Shown here in pieces: positions 6,425 through 13,421 of a DNA stretch of 14,444 nt (the stretch's first letter is position 1; each line of letters opens with the position of its first letter). The stretch is from assembly GCA_003233545.1 (NCBI GenBank), contig QILZ01000222.1:1-14444 (forward strand), in the 5' to 3' direction. The translations under genes and the position numbers were made by a program. A model generated the notes under the pieces. The model was not told the DNA's origin and ran no database searches. It was given only the letters and a program-made list of their open reading frames with translations. This DNA comes from Spirochaetales bacterium. GTDB lineage: Bacteria; Spirochaetota; Spirochaetia; SZUA-6.

Positions 6425-7327
6425 CAGAAAAACTTAACGATTACCTTAATAAAATCAGGAAAGCCCGGTCCCCTGGGATTGCTGAAAAGCATACTCGGTA
6501 TTCCGGCTTTAAAGATATCGATTGTACTGGGAGGAATTATCCCGATTGTAACTGCATATCTTCTCTACATACTTGCAGTAGTTTCGTATATTTCAATCGC
6601 CGGCGGTGTTTTATTCTCCGTATATGCTGTCGATCAGATAAATCATAGGTATGTGTGGTCCATAATCGGCATGATAGGGCTTACACTTATTACCGCTTCA
6701 GTATTTGCTGCTTTCGGTTTTTTAATCTGGAGGATTGCAAACATCATTACCAGGTACACGATGAAACTTTTAAGAAAATTCCTGAATAATGATAGAAATA
6801 CGGAAACAATGCAGCCTTTATGCCGGACACCTGCAGCCGGAAAAGTAAGGAAAGTTAAAAAAGTGTTGTCAGTCTTTTTACTTATATTTGTTGCCGGAGT
6901 AGTTATGCTTATTCCATCCGGTTTGCCTGGAAGGTATTTCTCTATCCGGAACAGTCAAATGCCCTCGAACTATACAGAAAAGGAGATGCATTTCCCCGCA
7001 GATAAGGTTAAAACAATTTCCATTACAACCCTTAACTCGAAAGTCATTCTTAAAGAAACAGCCTCCGGCCAGGTTGCAATACTGTATCAGCAGCCTGACT
7101 GGATGAAAGGAAACATAAAACAGGAAGGATCCGGTTTAAGCTTTAAAGAAAAACCAAACGGAAGACTGCCCTATTTGCAGTTTATATCGCGCCACGAAGG
7201 AATGACCTCTGTTTTACTTCTGCTTCCGCAAAAAAGCAATGTGGATACTCTGAATGTGCGGACAAATGGCGGTGAGATAGAATTATTTAGAGCTTTATTT
7301 TGCATCGTTCAAAGACAAATGATATAA
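6421..7327 (+). pseudogene. Broken PadR-coupled HAAS/DUF4097-like membrane protein gene
   Basis: The gene starts with ATG 6421 overlapping the padR stop and reads MTEKLNDYLNKIRKA, a typical HAAS-domain (DUF1700-like) beginning. After about 6465 this frame turns to nonsense and stops at 6648. The adjacent frame, open to 7327, then encodes the rest: PLGLLKSILGIPALKIS, three membrane segments (about 6510-6740), a basic stretch, a fourth segment (about 6860-6930) and a DUF4097/DUF4098-like beta region ending in NVRTNGGEIELF. The roughly 40-50 residues between the HAAS start and the first membrane segment in relatives are missing, so an out-of-frame internal deletion is likely. The beta region then stops abruptly near 7288, where the A+T-rich R-M cassette begins. 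A TTG at 6479 could open the long frame, but no ribosome binding site precedes it. Family members are thought to sense or respond to envelope conditions. Confidence 0.65.
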
Positions 7328-7328
7328 T
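7300..7328 (+). promoter_or_regulatory. Candidate extended -10 promoter of the restriction-modification cassette
   Basis: TGATATAAT (7320-7328) is a perfect extended -10 element. Seventeen nt upstream lies TTGCAT (7300-7305), a weak -35, which extended -10 promoters tolerate. Transcription would start near 7335 and give a leader of about 120 nt before the methyltransferase. The inference rests on position and consensus only. Confidence 0.45.
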
Positions 7329-7347
7329 TACATACAAAATATTTTTT

Positions 7348-7371
7348 ATCGATATTTTTATCGATATTTTT
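7348..7371 (+). repeat. Tandem 12-bp repeat in the methyltransferase leader
   Basis: ATCGATATTTTT occurs twice head to tail (7348-7359 and 7360-7371), just downstream of the predicted transcription start of the R-M genes. A near-palindromic T-run/A-run, ATTTTTTAAAAAAAT, follows to 7380. Direct repeats at this place could be a binding site for the methyltransferase's own HTH-like domain; that is inference. Confidence 0.6.
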
Positions 7372-7458
7372 TAAAAAAATAGGCAATGAAGAAGCAATAT
7401 GTTATTTTTTGCTTTTATATGTATATAGAATCAATTACTGATACGGAGAAATAACTTG

Positions 7459-9063
7459 ATGAATCAATTAAATCTGATCAAAAAGACACAGAAAGATTTG
7501 CTTAGCATAAAAGAGGCCAGTGAATGGGCATCAGAATATTTAAAACGCAAAGTAACTATTTCTAATATATCTTACCTTGTTCAATATGGAAGAATTAAAA
7601 AATACGGCAGCAATGGGAATTCGTTGGTAAGAAAAGAGGAATTAAAAACATATTATGATTTTATTAATAAAGAGCACCAATGGAAAAAAGTGTTAGGGGC
7701 TGACCTTAATTGGCATTTATCTTTTGTTGAATATAAGGAATCGGAAAGAACAAAACATGTACATCGATTACATCCGTATAAAGGTAAATATATTCCTCAA
7801 TTGGTCGAATATTTTCTAGATTTACATACGGATGATTTTAAAAAAGAAGTTTTTTTTAATGAAGGAGATGTTGTATTAGATCCATTTTGTGGTAGTGGAA
7901 CAACACTTGTTCAAGCTAATGAACTAGGTTTACATGCTATTGGAATAGATATTTCGGAGTTTAACAGTCTCATAAGTAATGTGAAGACAGCAAAGCATAA
8001 GATCCCTTTGCTTGCAAAGAGAATTCAAGATTTGACTGCAAAACTGGAAACATTTCAAAAAGAAAAGGTGAATATTTCTTTTGAAGAGCACCTTTTGTCC
8101 AAATTATATAACTTTAATTCTAAATATTTTCCTTCCCCGGAATACAGGAGAAAGGTCAGAGAAGGGAAAATTAATGAAAAGGCATATGGAGGGGAAAAAG
8201 AACGGGAATTCCTAAAAATATTCCATAATCTTGTAGAAGAATATCGAATAAAGATAAAACAAGAAAAAAATAATACCTTTTTAGATAAATGGTTTTTGGC
8301 TCCTGTAAGGGAAGAGATTGATTTCTTAACTGAAGAAATAAATTCTATTGCGGGCGAAGAAATAAGGAAAACACTCTTTATCATTTTAAGTAGAACTGTT
8401 CGTTCTTGCAGGGCAACTACTCATGCAGATCTTGGCACATTAAAAGAACCTGTAACCAAAACATACTATTGTAAAAAACATGGGAAAATATGCAAACCTC
8501 TATTCTCAATTATAGGGTGGTGGAAAAGATATTCGATAGATACTTTAAATCGATTATTGGCATTCGAAAGAGTTAGAACCAATACATTACAAATATGTGT
8601 GACCGGTGATAGTAGAAAAATAAACCTTGAATATACAATCAAAAAGATTAATCCTAAGTTTGCTGATTTAATTTCAAAACAGAGAATTAAAGGCATTTTC
8701 TCCAGTCCTCCTTATGTTGGTTTGATTGATTACCACGAACAACATGCTTATGCATATGAAATATTCGGTTTTAATAGACGGGATAATATGGAAATAGGAC
8801 CTTTATATAAAGGTCAGGGAAAAGAAGCCAGAGAATCTTATATTAAAGGTATCGCAGATGTTTTATTAAATTGCAAAAAATATCTTTCAGATGATTATAA
8901 TGTTTTTTTAGTGGCTAATGATAAATATAATTTGTATTCCAAAATTGCAGAACTTGCAGGAATGAAAATAGTAAATCAATACAAAAGGCCGGTATTAAAT
9001 AGAGTTGAAAAAGATAGATCTGCTTATTCTGAAATAATTTTTCATTTAAAGGAAAGAAAGTAA
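7459..9063 (+). CDS. Type II DNA methyltransferase with N-terminal HTH-like domain
   Basis: A 534-residue protein. Residues about 13-66 resemble an excisionase/MerR-type helix-turn-helix (LLSIKEASEWASEYL, then YGRIKKYG and a LVRKEELKTYY end). HRLHPYKGKYIPQLVEYFL (102-120) is the motif X region. DPFCGSGTTLVQA (141-153) is motif I, binding S-adenosylmethionine. SPPYVGLIDYH (416-426) is motif IV; the SPPY form is typical of N4-cytosine methyltransferases. Motif I precedes motif IV with a long middle region that probably recognises the target. It should protect host DNA against the endonuclease encoded 1 bp downstream. GGAG at 7445-7448 serves ATG 7459; a TTG at 7456 directly before it is the alternative start. 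Codon use is far more A+T-rich than in flanking genes, which suggests transfer. Confidence 0.9.
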   Translation: MNQLNLIKKTQKDLLSIKEASEWASEYLKRKVTISNISYLVQYGRIKKYGSNGNSLVRKEELKTYYDFINKEHQWKKVLGADLNWHLSFVEYKESERTKHVHRLHPYKGKYIPQLVEYFLDLHTDDFKKEVFFNEGDVVLDPFCGSGTTLVQANELGLHAIGIDISEFNSLISNVKTAKHKIPLLAKRIQDLTAKLETFQKEKVNISFEEHLLSKLYNFNSKYFPSPEYRRKVREGKINEKAYGGEKEREFLKIFHNLVEEYRIKIKQEKNNTFLDKWFLAPVREEIDFLTEEINSIAGEEIRKTLFIILSRTVRSCRATTHADLGTLKEPVTKTYYCKKHGKICKPLFSIIGWWKRYSIDTLNRLLAFERVRTNTLQICVTGDSRKINLEYTIKKINPKFADLISKQRIKGIFSSPPYVGLIDYHEQHAYAYEIFGFNRRDNMEIGPLYKGQGKEARESYIKGIADVLLNCKKYLSDDYNVFLVANDKYNLYSKIAELAGMKIVNQYKRPVLNRVEKDRSAYSEIIFHLKERK

Positions 9064-9064
9064 T

Positions 9065-10117
9065 ATGATTAATGAGATAAAAGAAAAGATAGCGTGGGAA
9101 GTTATTAGAACATTAGTAGGTCGCTTTGATTTATTTCCCGAAGATGCTTCAAATAATAGAAATGCTCCTTTTCATGAAGCTTTTTTACAAGCATTTAAAG
9201 ATAAGCTAAGAGTGAAAGTATTTGATATTCCCTTTTTTATAAGTCTTAGCAGTTGGTTGCATGGCTTAAATACAACTTTAGGACAATCTTTTTTTGAACA
9301 TAGTGCTCATATTTTATCGAGGGGAGAAAAAAGAGAGTATACGAGTAAGAAACTTGGAAATTTAAAAGTAACCCCTATACAAAAAGAAAGAATCAATCTA
9401 ATTATTACAGAATTAAGTAACGGTGTAGGGAAACCGAATCTAAATAAAGAAAATAATTTGATATTTTATAAACATTCTATGGATGAAGAAAGAGAAAATG
9501 TTATCGATTTCTCAGCTGATGTTTTTTTTGAGGATCAAGATAAAATTGTAGCTATAGAACTTAAAACTGTAAAACCAAATTCCGGAGAGATGAGAGGAGA
9601 GAAGCAAAAAATATTAGAAGGGAAAGCAGCATTATTTAATAAATATCAGGGGAAGGAAATATTTTTCTACATTGGTTTTCCTTTTGATCCTACAAGTGAT
9701 GAATCTACTAGTTTTAATAAAAAATGTTTTCTAAATTCTATAATAAATATGACCAAATATTTTGACCAAAATGAAACATTAATAGCTAGTGAATTGTGGG
9801 ATTTATTATCTGGTGAAACCAGTACGATGGAGAATATATTGAGTATTATAAATGATATATCAACAGTTCAATTTCAAAAACATTTCCAATTTTTGAATGA
9901 TACGTCTAATAGAAATGAAAAAGGATATAAAGAACTACTAAGAAAATGGCATTTATATTCAGAGCTGGAATTATTAGAACACGACGATAATATAAAATTG
10001 GAAGCAAATAGAAGCGGACTTGTTAGGATTTATAACCAAAAACCATTCGACAATAAAGGTCAATATAATATCGTAAGATATATTAAATTAAAGAAAACTA
10101 TCACATTTTTTCAATAA
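9065..10117 (+). CDS. Type II restriction endonuclease, TdeIII-like, PD-(D/E)XK fold
   Basis: A 350-residue protein starting 1 bp after the methyltransferase stop, so almost certainly its restriction partner. The catalytic core is readable: VIDFSADVFF (147-155) provides the acidic residue, and IVAIELKT (161-168) is the E-x-K strand of PD-(D/E)XK nucleases. A conserved-looking N-terminal block, NAPFHEAFLQAF (33-44) with LGQSFFEHSAHILS (72-85), reminds me of the TdeIII family of Treponema denticola, which cuts GGNCC. This match is from memory, so family is moderately sure and specificity is only a hypothesis. Base composition is the same A+T-rich type as the methyltransferase. A weak GGAAAG lies before ATG 9065. 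Confidence 0.8.
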   Translation: MINEIKEKIAWEVIRTLVGRFDLFPEDASNNRNAPFHEAFLQAFKDKLRVKVFDIPFFISLSSWLHGLNTTLGQSFFEHSAHILSRGEKREYTSKKLGNLKVTPIQKERINLIITELSNGVGKPNLNKENNLIFYKHSMDEERENVIDFSADVFFEDQDKIVAIELKTVKPNSGEMRGEKQKILEGKAALFNKYQGKEIFFYIGFPFDPTSDESTSFNKKCFLNSIINMTKYFDQNETLIASELWDLLSGETSTMENILSIINDISTVQFQKHFQFLNDTSNRNEKGYKELLRKWHLYSELELLEHDDNIKLEANRSGLVRIYNQKPFDNKGQYNIVRYIKLKKTITFFQ

Positions 10118-10132
10118 ATTCTTTCAATTTAT
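10114..10132 (+). terminator. Possible weak hairpin at the end of the R-M pair
   Basis: ATAAATT-CTTTC-AATTTAT forms a perfect 7-bp stem with a 5-nt loop overlapping the endonuclease stop codon. It is made only of A-T pairs and lacks a following T-run, so it would be a poor intrinsic terminator. Confidence 0.25.
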
Positions 10133-10475
10133 CAAATATTGTAAAGTTTTTCTCCTTGAGTTGACATCCCTTACAATAAAATAGTCCGGTACTGTATTCA
10201 ACATATAGCAAAAAAGGATACATCTGCTAATATCTGCTAATTTATGTTGCTTTTTTCGTTTAAACAGCTACAATACAATTATAAGCAGATGTCTGTTATA
10301 TTGTTTTAGAGCCGTATAACAATTTATATAGAAGCTAATAAACGGGCTAAATTCCGGGTATGCGGGAGATGTTTTGCAGTAATACCAAACGATCTCCTGT
10401 AGCTAACCTCTACAACGGAATGAGGAATGTTACCAAAGTTCGGAGCAAGTCATTTTAAAATAAGGAGAAACGGAT
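10118..10475 (+). other. Gene-free region between the endonuclease and the small basic protein gene
   Basis: No supported gene in 358 bp. The left two thirds stay A+T-rich and hold a tandem repeat (10222-10241), with one arm inverted at 10284-10292. A loose promoter TTGCTT-16-TACAAT lies at 10247-10274. From about 10330 the composition returns to backbone level. A leader with possible hairpins (10363-10423) follows, then AAGGAG (10462-10467) before the ATG at 10476. The right edge of the R-M cassette probably lies inside this region. Confidence 0.5.
10222..10241 (+). repeat. Tandem 10-bp repeat with a distant inverted copy
   Basis: ATCTGCTAAT is repeated twice directly (10222-10231, 10232-10241). 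ACATCTGCT at 10220-10228 recurs inverted as AGCAGATGT at 10284-10292, about 55 bp away, so the segment between could form a large hairpin. Its role is unknown; it may be a remnant of the event that brought in the R-M genes. Confidence 0.5.
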
Positions 10476-10580
10476 ATGGGTGATAAGGGAAAAAAAGATA
10501 AAGGTAAAAGGGAACAACAGAAAACTGCTCAGCTTAATCCAAAGGAAAAACGAAAATTAAAAAAAGAAAAGAAGAAATAA
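10476..10580 (+). CDS. Small lysine-rich protein, 34 residues, function unknown
   Basis: ATG 10476 opens a 34-codon frame ending TAA 10580, with AAGGAG ideally placed 8 nt upstream. The product starts MGDKGKKDKGKREQQK and ends KEKRKLKKEKKK. It is almost wholly charged, without hydrophobic core or membrane segment, and is probably unstructured and nucleic-acid or ribosome binding. From memory, short proteins beginning MGDK and rich in lysine are found in many bacterial phyla and are listed as hypothetical; I cannot confirm this here. The strong ribosome binding site and family-like beginning make it a credible gene despite its size. It stands alone, convergent with the secreted-protein gene, after a leader with possible RNA structure. 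Confidence 0.72.
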   Translation: MGDKGKKDKGKREQQKTAQLNPKEKRKLKKEKKK

Positions 10581-10648
10581 TTGCTCAAAGCTGTATTGTC
10601 TGTTGATTTTTGCAACTGCGGAAGAATTACTGAAAATCGTAAATCGCC

Positions 10649-11740
10649 CTACCTTGCAAAATGAAGACTTTTTAGTTTTATCTGTGTTTTCTCCCATTTT
10701 TCGATGCTTTTATCTGCACTGACAGGAATTACCTTTTTACCGGTTTCGCCCGGCTTTAACCCGCCCATCCGGGGTGGTTCAAGGGTATCTGAACCATAGA
10801 TATTAGCATCATCGACTTTTTTCAACACTTTACCTTTTCCGTCTAATAATGTATATTCGATCATAAAATTTTCTAAAGCCAATTCGCTTTCATTTCTTAT
10901 CTCGATAGTCAGTAATTTAAAACGCTGTGGTGAGTCTGCTATATCTACTGCTTTTATTTTTACTTTATTATAATTATCCTTAACCTTTGTTAAACGGGAC
11001 AATTCATCTTTAATATACTTTGAGTCAGGAGATAATTTTTTCAGTTCTTTAAGCCTTGCAATAGATTTCTCCAGATCAATATATTTACCGGAGAAATTTA
11101 CTTTATTAACCGTAGAATGAGCGTCGAATTCAGCTCTCTGTGCCTTTTGAGCTGTTTCCCTTGCCTTCTCTTTTTCCTTTTTAGCCTTAGCCTCTGCTTT
11201 CCAACCGGGTTTTACATACCATTTATTCTTAACCTTTATTACACTTATCTTTTTTTCTACTTTTTTAAATGGTATCTCATTTATACCATCTTTTTTAAGC
11301 ATTTTTTGCATAGTTTTTAAAATATCAGCCGGTTTTGTAAGTTTTGAACTATTCTTCTTGTTCCTGCCCGACATCTGTAAAATCTTATAGAACTGTGCAT
11401 AAGTAATATTCGAACCAGGGAATTTGATCTCTATGGTTTCTACAATAATATTGTCCGGTTTTGTATTTTTCTCATTAACAATTCTAAACTTAAAGAAATT
11501 CCTGTTAGCCATCTGCATTGCTTTTAAAAAGGGAACCGGGTTTTCTTTTTCAAATTGCCGAAAGGTTTTATACTTTATCTCTTCCGGAGCAACAAAACTA
11601 TAAGCTGTTTTTAACTTAAAACCCTCCATGGCATTCAAATAGGTCTTCAAGGCAGAGATTCCTGCAGATTGTGAAAATCCTACGGAAATGGTTGAAAAAA
11701 AAGAGATAAGAATAAGCAAAAATACTTTAAGCCCTTTCAT
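10649..11740 (-). CDS. Secreted protein of unknown function with signal peptide and C-terminal beta domain
   Basis: A 363-residue protein from ATG 11740, preceded by GAGGAG 8 nt upstream; an in-frame TTG at 11758 lacks such a site. Residues 1-24 form a signal peptide (basic start, hydrophobic run, GFSQS end), so the protein should be periplasmic or exported. No lipobox cysteine is seen. The N-terminal part (26-120, starting ALKTYLNAMEGFKLKTAYSF) looks like an NTF2/DUF4878-like fold. A highly charged Lys/Glu/Ala segment (181-203) is probably a helix or coiled coil. The end (260-363, with FKLLTIEIRNESELALENF and LKPGETGKK) resembles FxLYD-type beta domains of surface proteins. It has its own promoter and no operon partner. 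I recognise no named family, and the domain calls are tentative. Confidence 0.75.
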   Translation of the reverse strand: MKGLKVFLLILISFFSTISVGFSQSAGISALKTYLNAMEGFKLKTAYSFVAPEEIKYKTFRQFEKENPVPFLKAMQMANRNFFKFRIVNEKNTKPDNIIVETIEIKFPGSNITYAQFYKILQMSGRNKKNSSKLTKPADILKTMQKMLKKDGINEIPFKKVEKKISVIKVKNKWYVKPGWKAEAKAKKEKEKARETAQKAQRAEFDAHSTVNKVNFSGKYIDLEKSIARLKELKKLSPDSKYIKDELSRLTKVKDNYNKVKIKAVDIADSPQRFKLLTIEIRNESELALENFMIEYTLLDGKGKVLKKVDDANIYGSDTLEPPRMGGLKPGETGKKVIPVSADKSIEKWEKTQIKLKSLHFAR

Positions 11741-12050
11741 ATATATCTCCTCGTTCAAGTTATGAAAAATAATATTACTTTAAAACGGTAATATTTATAC
11801 CACAGGATGATTCAACTATCAAGGAAATTGGAGATATTTCTGACAGAATAAATAAAATATAGTATTAAGCAGGCTTATTAAAGATTACGGTTTAAATTGG
11901 AAGAATAAAAATAATTCCGTTATGTTTGATCAAATATTCAGATCTTTTTTTTATACAATGAAGGTTTTATCGTTTTCTATCATCCTGTAATATTGATTCT
12001 GCCCGCTGCCGGATTTCTTATATCCTCCCTCGATACCGGAAAAAAATAAA
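11741..12050 (-). other. Non-coding stretch between folC and the secreted-protein gene
   Basis: This 310-bp interval, A+T-rich in its middle, holds the promoter of the 11740 gene near its left end. Next to the folC stop one minus-strand frame (12052-11951) encodes about 33 residues that look protein-like (for example KKSGSGQNQYYRMIENDK) but lacks a usable start codon. It may be the eroded end of a lost gene. No clear intrinsic terminator for folC is visible. Confidence 0.4.
11794..11822 (-). promoter_or_regulatory. Sigma70 promoter of the secreted-protein gene
   Basis: On the minus strand TTGATA (11817-11822) and TATAAA (11794-11799) are separated by 17 nt, each near consensus. The predicted start lies near 11787, giving a leader of about 47 nt to the ATG at 11740 with its GAGGAG site. 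Confidence 0.65.
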
Positions 12051-13403
12051 TCATTCCCTGTTAAGCAGACTGCGGATTTCCGCTACCATGTAAAAAGAGC
12101 CCGTAACGAGGATGGGGGGAGAAATTCCTCCACGAATTTTCATGGAGCCGGTAAGGAGTAAGGCTCTGGAAAGTGCTTTTGCCGGATCTGTTATAAGTTC
12201 CGACTTCGGAAAGTGTTTTGTAAAAGCCGAGTGTACTTCTTCCGGATCGCTTTCTTTAAAGGTGCCCGGCGTGGAAACGATTATATTACGGAAATGCGGG
12301 TATAGCAGTTTAGCCATTTCTCTGTGGTTTTTATCTTTTACAGAGCCGAATATCAATACTCCTTTTTCGGGGAATATTTTTACAAAGGTTTCCAGAAGTC
12401 TTTTTATCGACAGTGGTGTGTGAGCTCCGTCAAGGATTATGGGATTTCTGCTGCCTGCAACTTCGAATCGTCCGGGTAAAAAGGTATTCTTAAATCCTTT
12501 CGTAAATGACTCGCTGTTAATCCTGGGAAAGAGTTTTTTAAGAGAAAGATAGGCAAGCGCGGCATTTTCTGCCTGGAATTTGCCGGGCATCGAAAGCCGA
12601 AACTCCGCTTCGGAATATTCGCCTTTTAAAAGAATGGAAAATATTGTTCCGTGAAGATCCGTATCGGTATTAAGTTTTGTAATTTCTTTATCCAGGAACC
12701 ATATCGGGGCACCCTTCGCAGTGCTGAAAGTCTTAAAAACATTTTTTACGGAATCGGGTTGAAATCCGCAAAATACAGGTACCCCTTCTTTAATGATTCC
12801 TGCTTTTTCAGCGGCAATTTTTTCTATCGTACTGCCCAGGATTTCCGTGTGTTCAATGTCCACGGGGGTTAAGATACATGCATCCGGGCAGATAACATTA
12901 GTGGCATCGAGTCTTCCGCCGATTCCTGTTTCTATGACGGCATATTCGCAGCTGCTTTCTTTAAAGTATAGAAAAGCTGAAAGTACAAGGAGTTCGAAGG
13001 TTGTGGGGTTTTTTACAGGTATTTTACCTATTTTTAAAGCTATACGATTAACAATATCTAAGATAAGTTTTTCATCTATTGTTTTTCCGGGTATCGATAT
13101 TCTCTCTGTCGGTGATGAAACGTGAGGGGACATGAAGAGGCCGGTCTTTTCCCCGGATGCGGTAAGTATATTTGCAATTATGGCGGCAGTGGAGCCTTTA
13201 CCCTTTGTGCCGGCGACATGAATACTTTTAAAACTATTCTGGGGATTATTAAATATTGCAAGAAGATCGTTCATCCTGTCCAGTCTGTATATCCGCTTTT
13301 TTTCCGGAGTTATTCCTCTTTCGAGATTTGTAAAGGAGTCTATGTAACGGAATGCATCTTCCACTGTAGTTATTATGTTTTTTCCGGTTTCTGTTCTGTC
13401 CAT
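12051..13403 (-). CDS. folC: Bifunctional dihydrofolate synthase / folylpolyglutamate synthase FolC
   Basis: A complete 450-residue Mur-ligase-type enzyme that joins glutamate to dihydropteroate and extends folate with further glutamates, using ATP in the cytoplasm. Motifs in order: the P-loop HVAGTKGKGSTAA (62-74), MSPHVSSPTERISI (91-104), ETGIGGRLDATN in the centre, TPVDIEHTEILGSTIEKIAAEKAGIIK with the carbamylated-lysine region, GRFEV and ILDGAHTPLS in the glutamate-ligase C-domain, and FGSVKDKNH. Length is normal for the family. ATG 13403 follows the hisD-like stop by 18 bp, so the two are probably co-transcribed, although the Shine-Dalgarno (GAAAG) is weak and translation may be partly coupled. 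Its stop TGA overlaps an ATG that opens only a short frame. One of the most secure calls in the window. Confidence 0.96.
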   Translation of the reverse strand: MDRTETGKNIITTVEDAFRYIDSFTNLERGITPEKKRIYRLDRMNDLLAIFNNPQNSFKSIHVAGTKGKGSTAAIIANILTASGEKTGLFMSPHVSSPTERISIPGKTIDEKLILDIVNRIALKIGKIPVKNPTTFELLVLSAFLYFKESSCEYAVIETGIGGRLDATNVICPDACILTPVDIEHTEILGSTIEKIAAEKAGIIKEGVPVFCGFQPDSVKNVFKTFSTAKGAPIWFLDKEITKLNTDTDLHGTIFSILLKGEYSEAEFRLSMPGKFQAENAALAYLSLKKLFPRINSESFTKGFKNTFLPGRFEVAGSRNPIILDGAHTPLSIKRLLETFVKIFPEKGVLIFGSVKDKNHREMAKLLYPHFRNIIVSTPGTFKESDPEEVHSAFTKHFPKSELITDPAKALSRALLLTGSMKIRGGISPPILVTGSFYMVAEIRSLLNRE

Positions 13404-13421
13404 TTTTTTCTTTCGGTGTTT

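Noticed and set aside
11117..11320. Phenylalanine-rich plus-strand frame inside the secreted-protein gene
   Set aside because: It is the antisense of the Lys/Glu-rich linker; low-complexity hydrophobic reading is the expected shadow, and no ribosome binding site supports it.
11951..12052. Short protein-like minus-strand frame after folC
   Set aside because: It has no start codon other than one near its end and is only about 33 codons; kept as a possible remnant in the description of the intergenic region.
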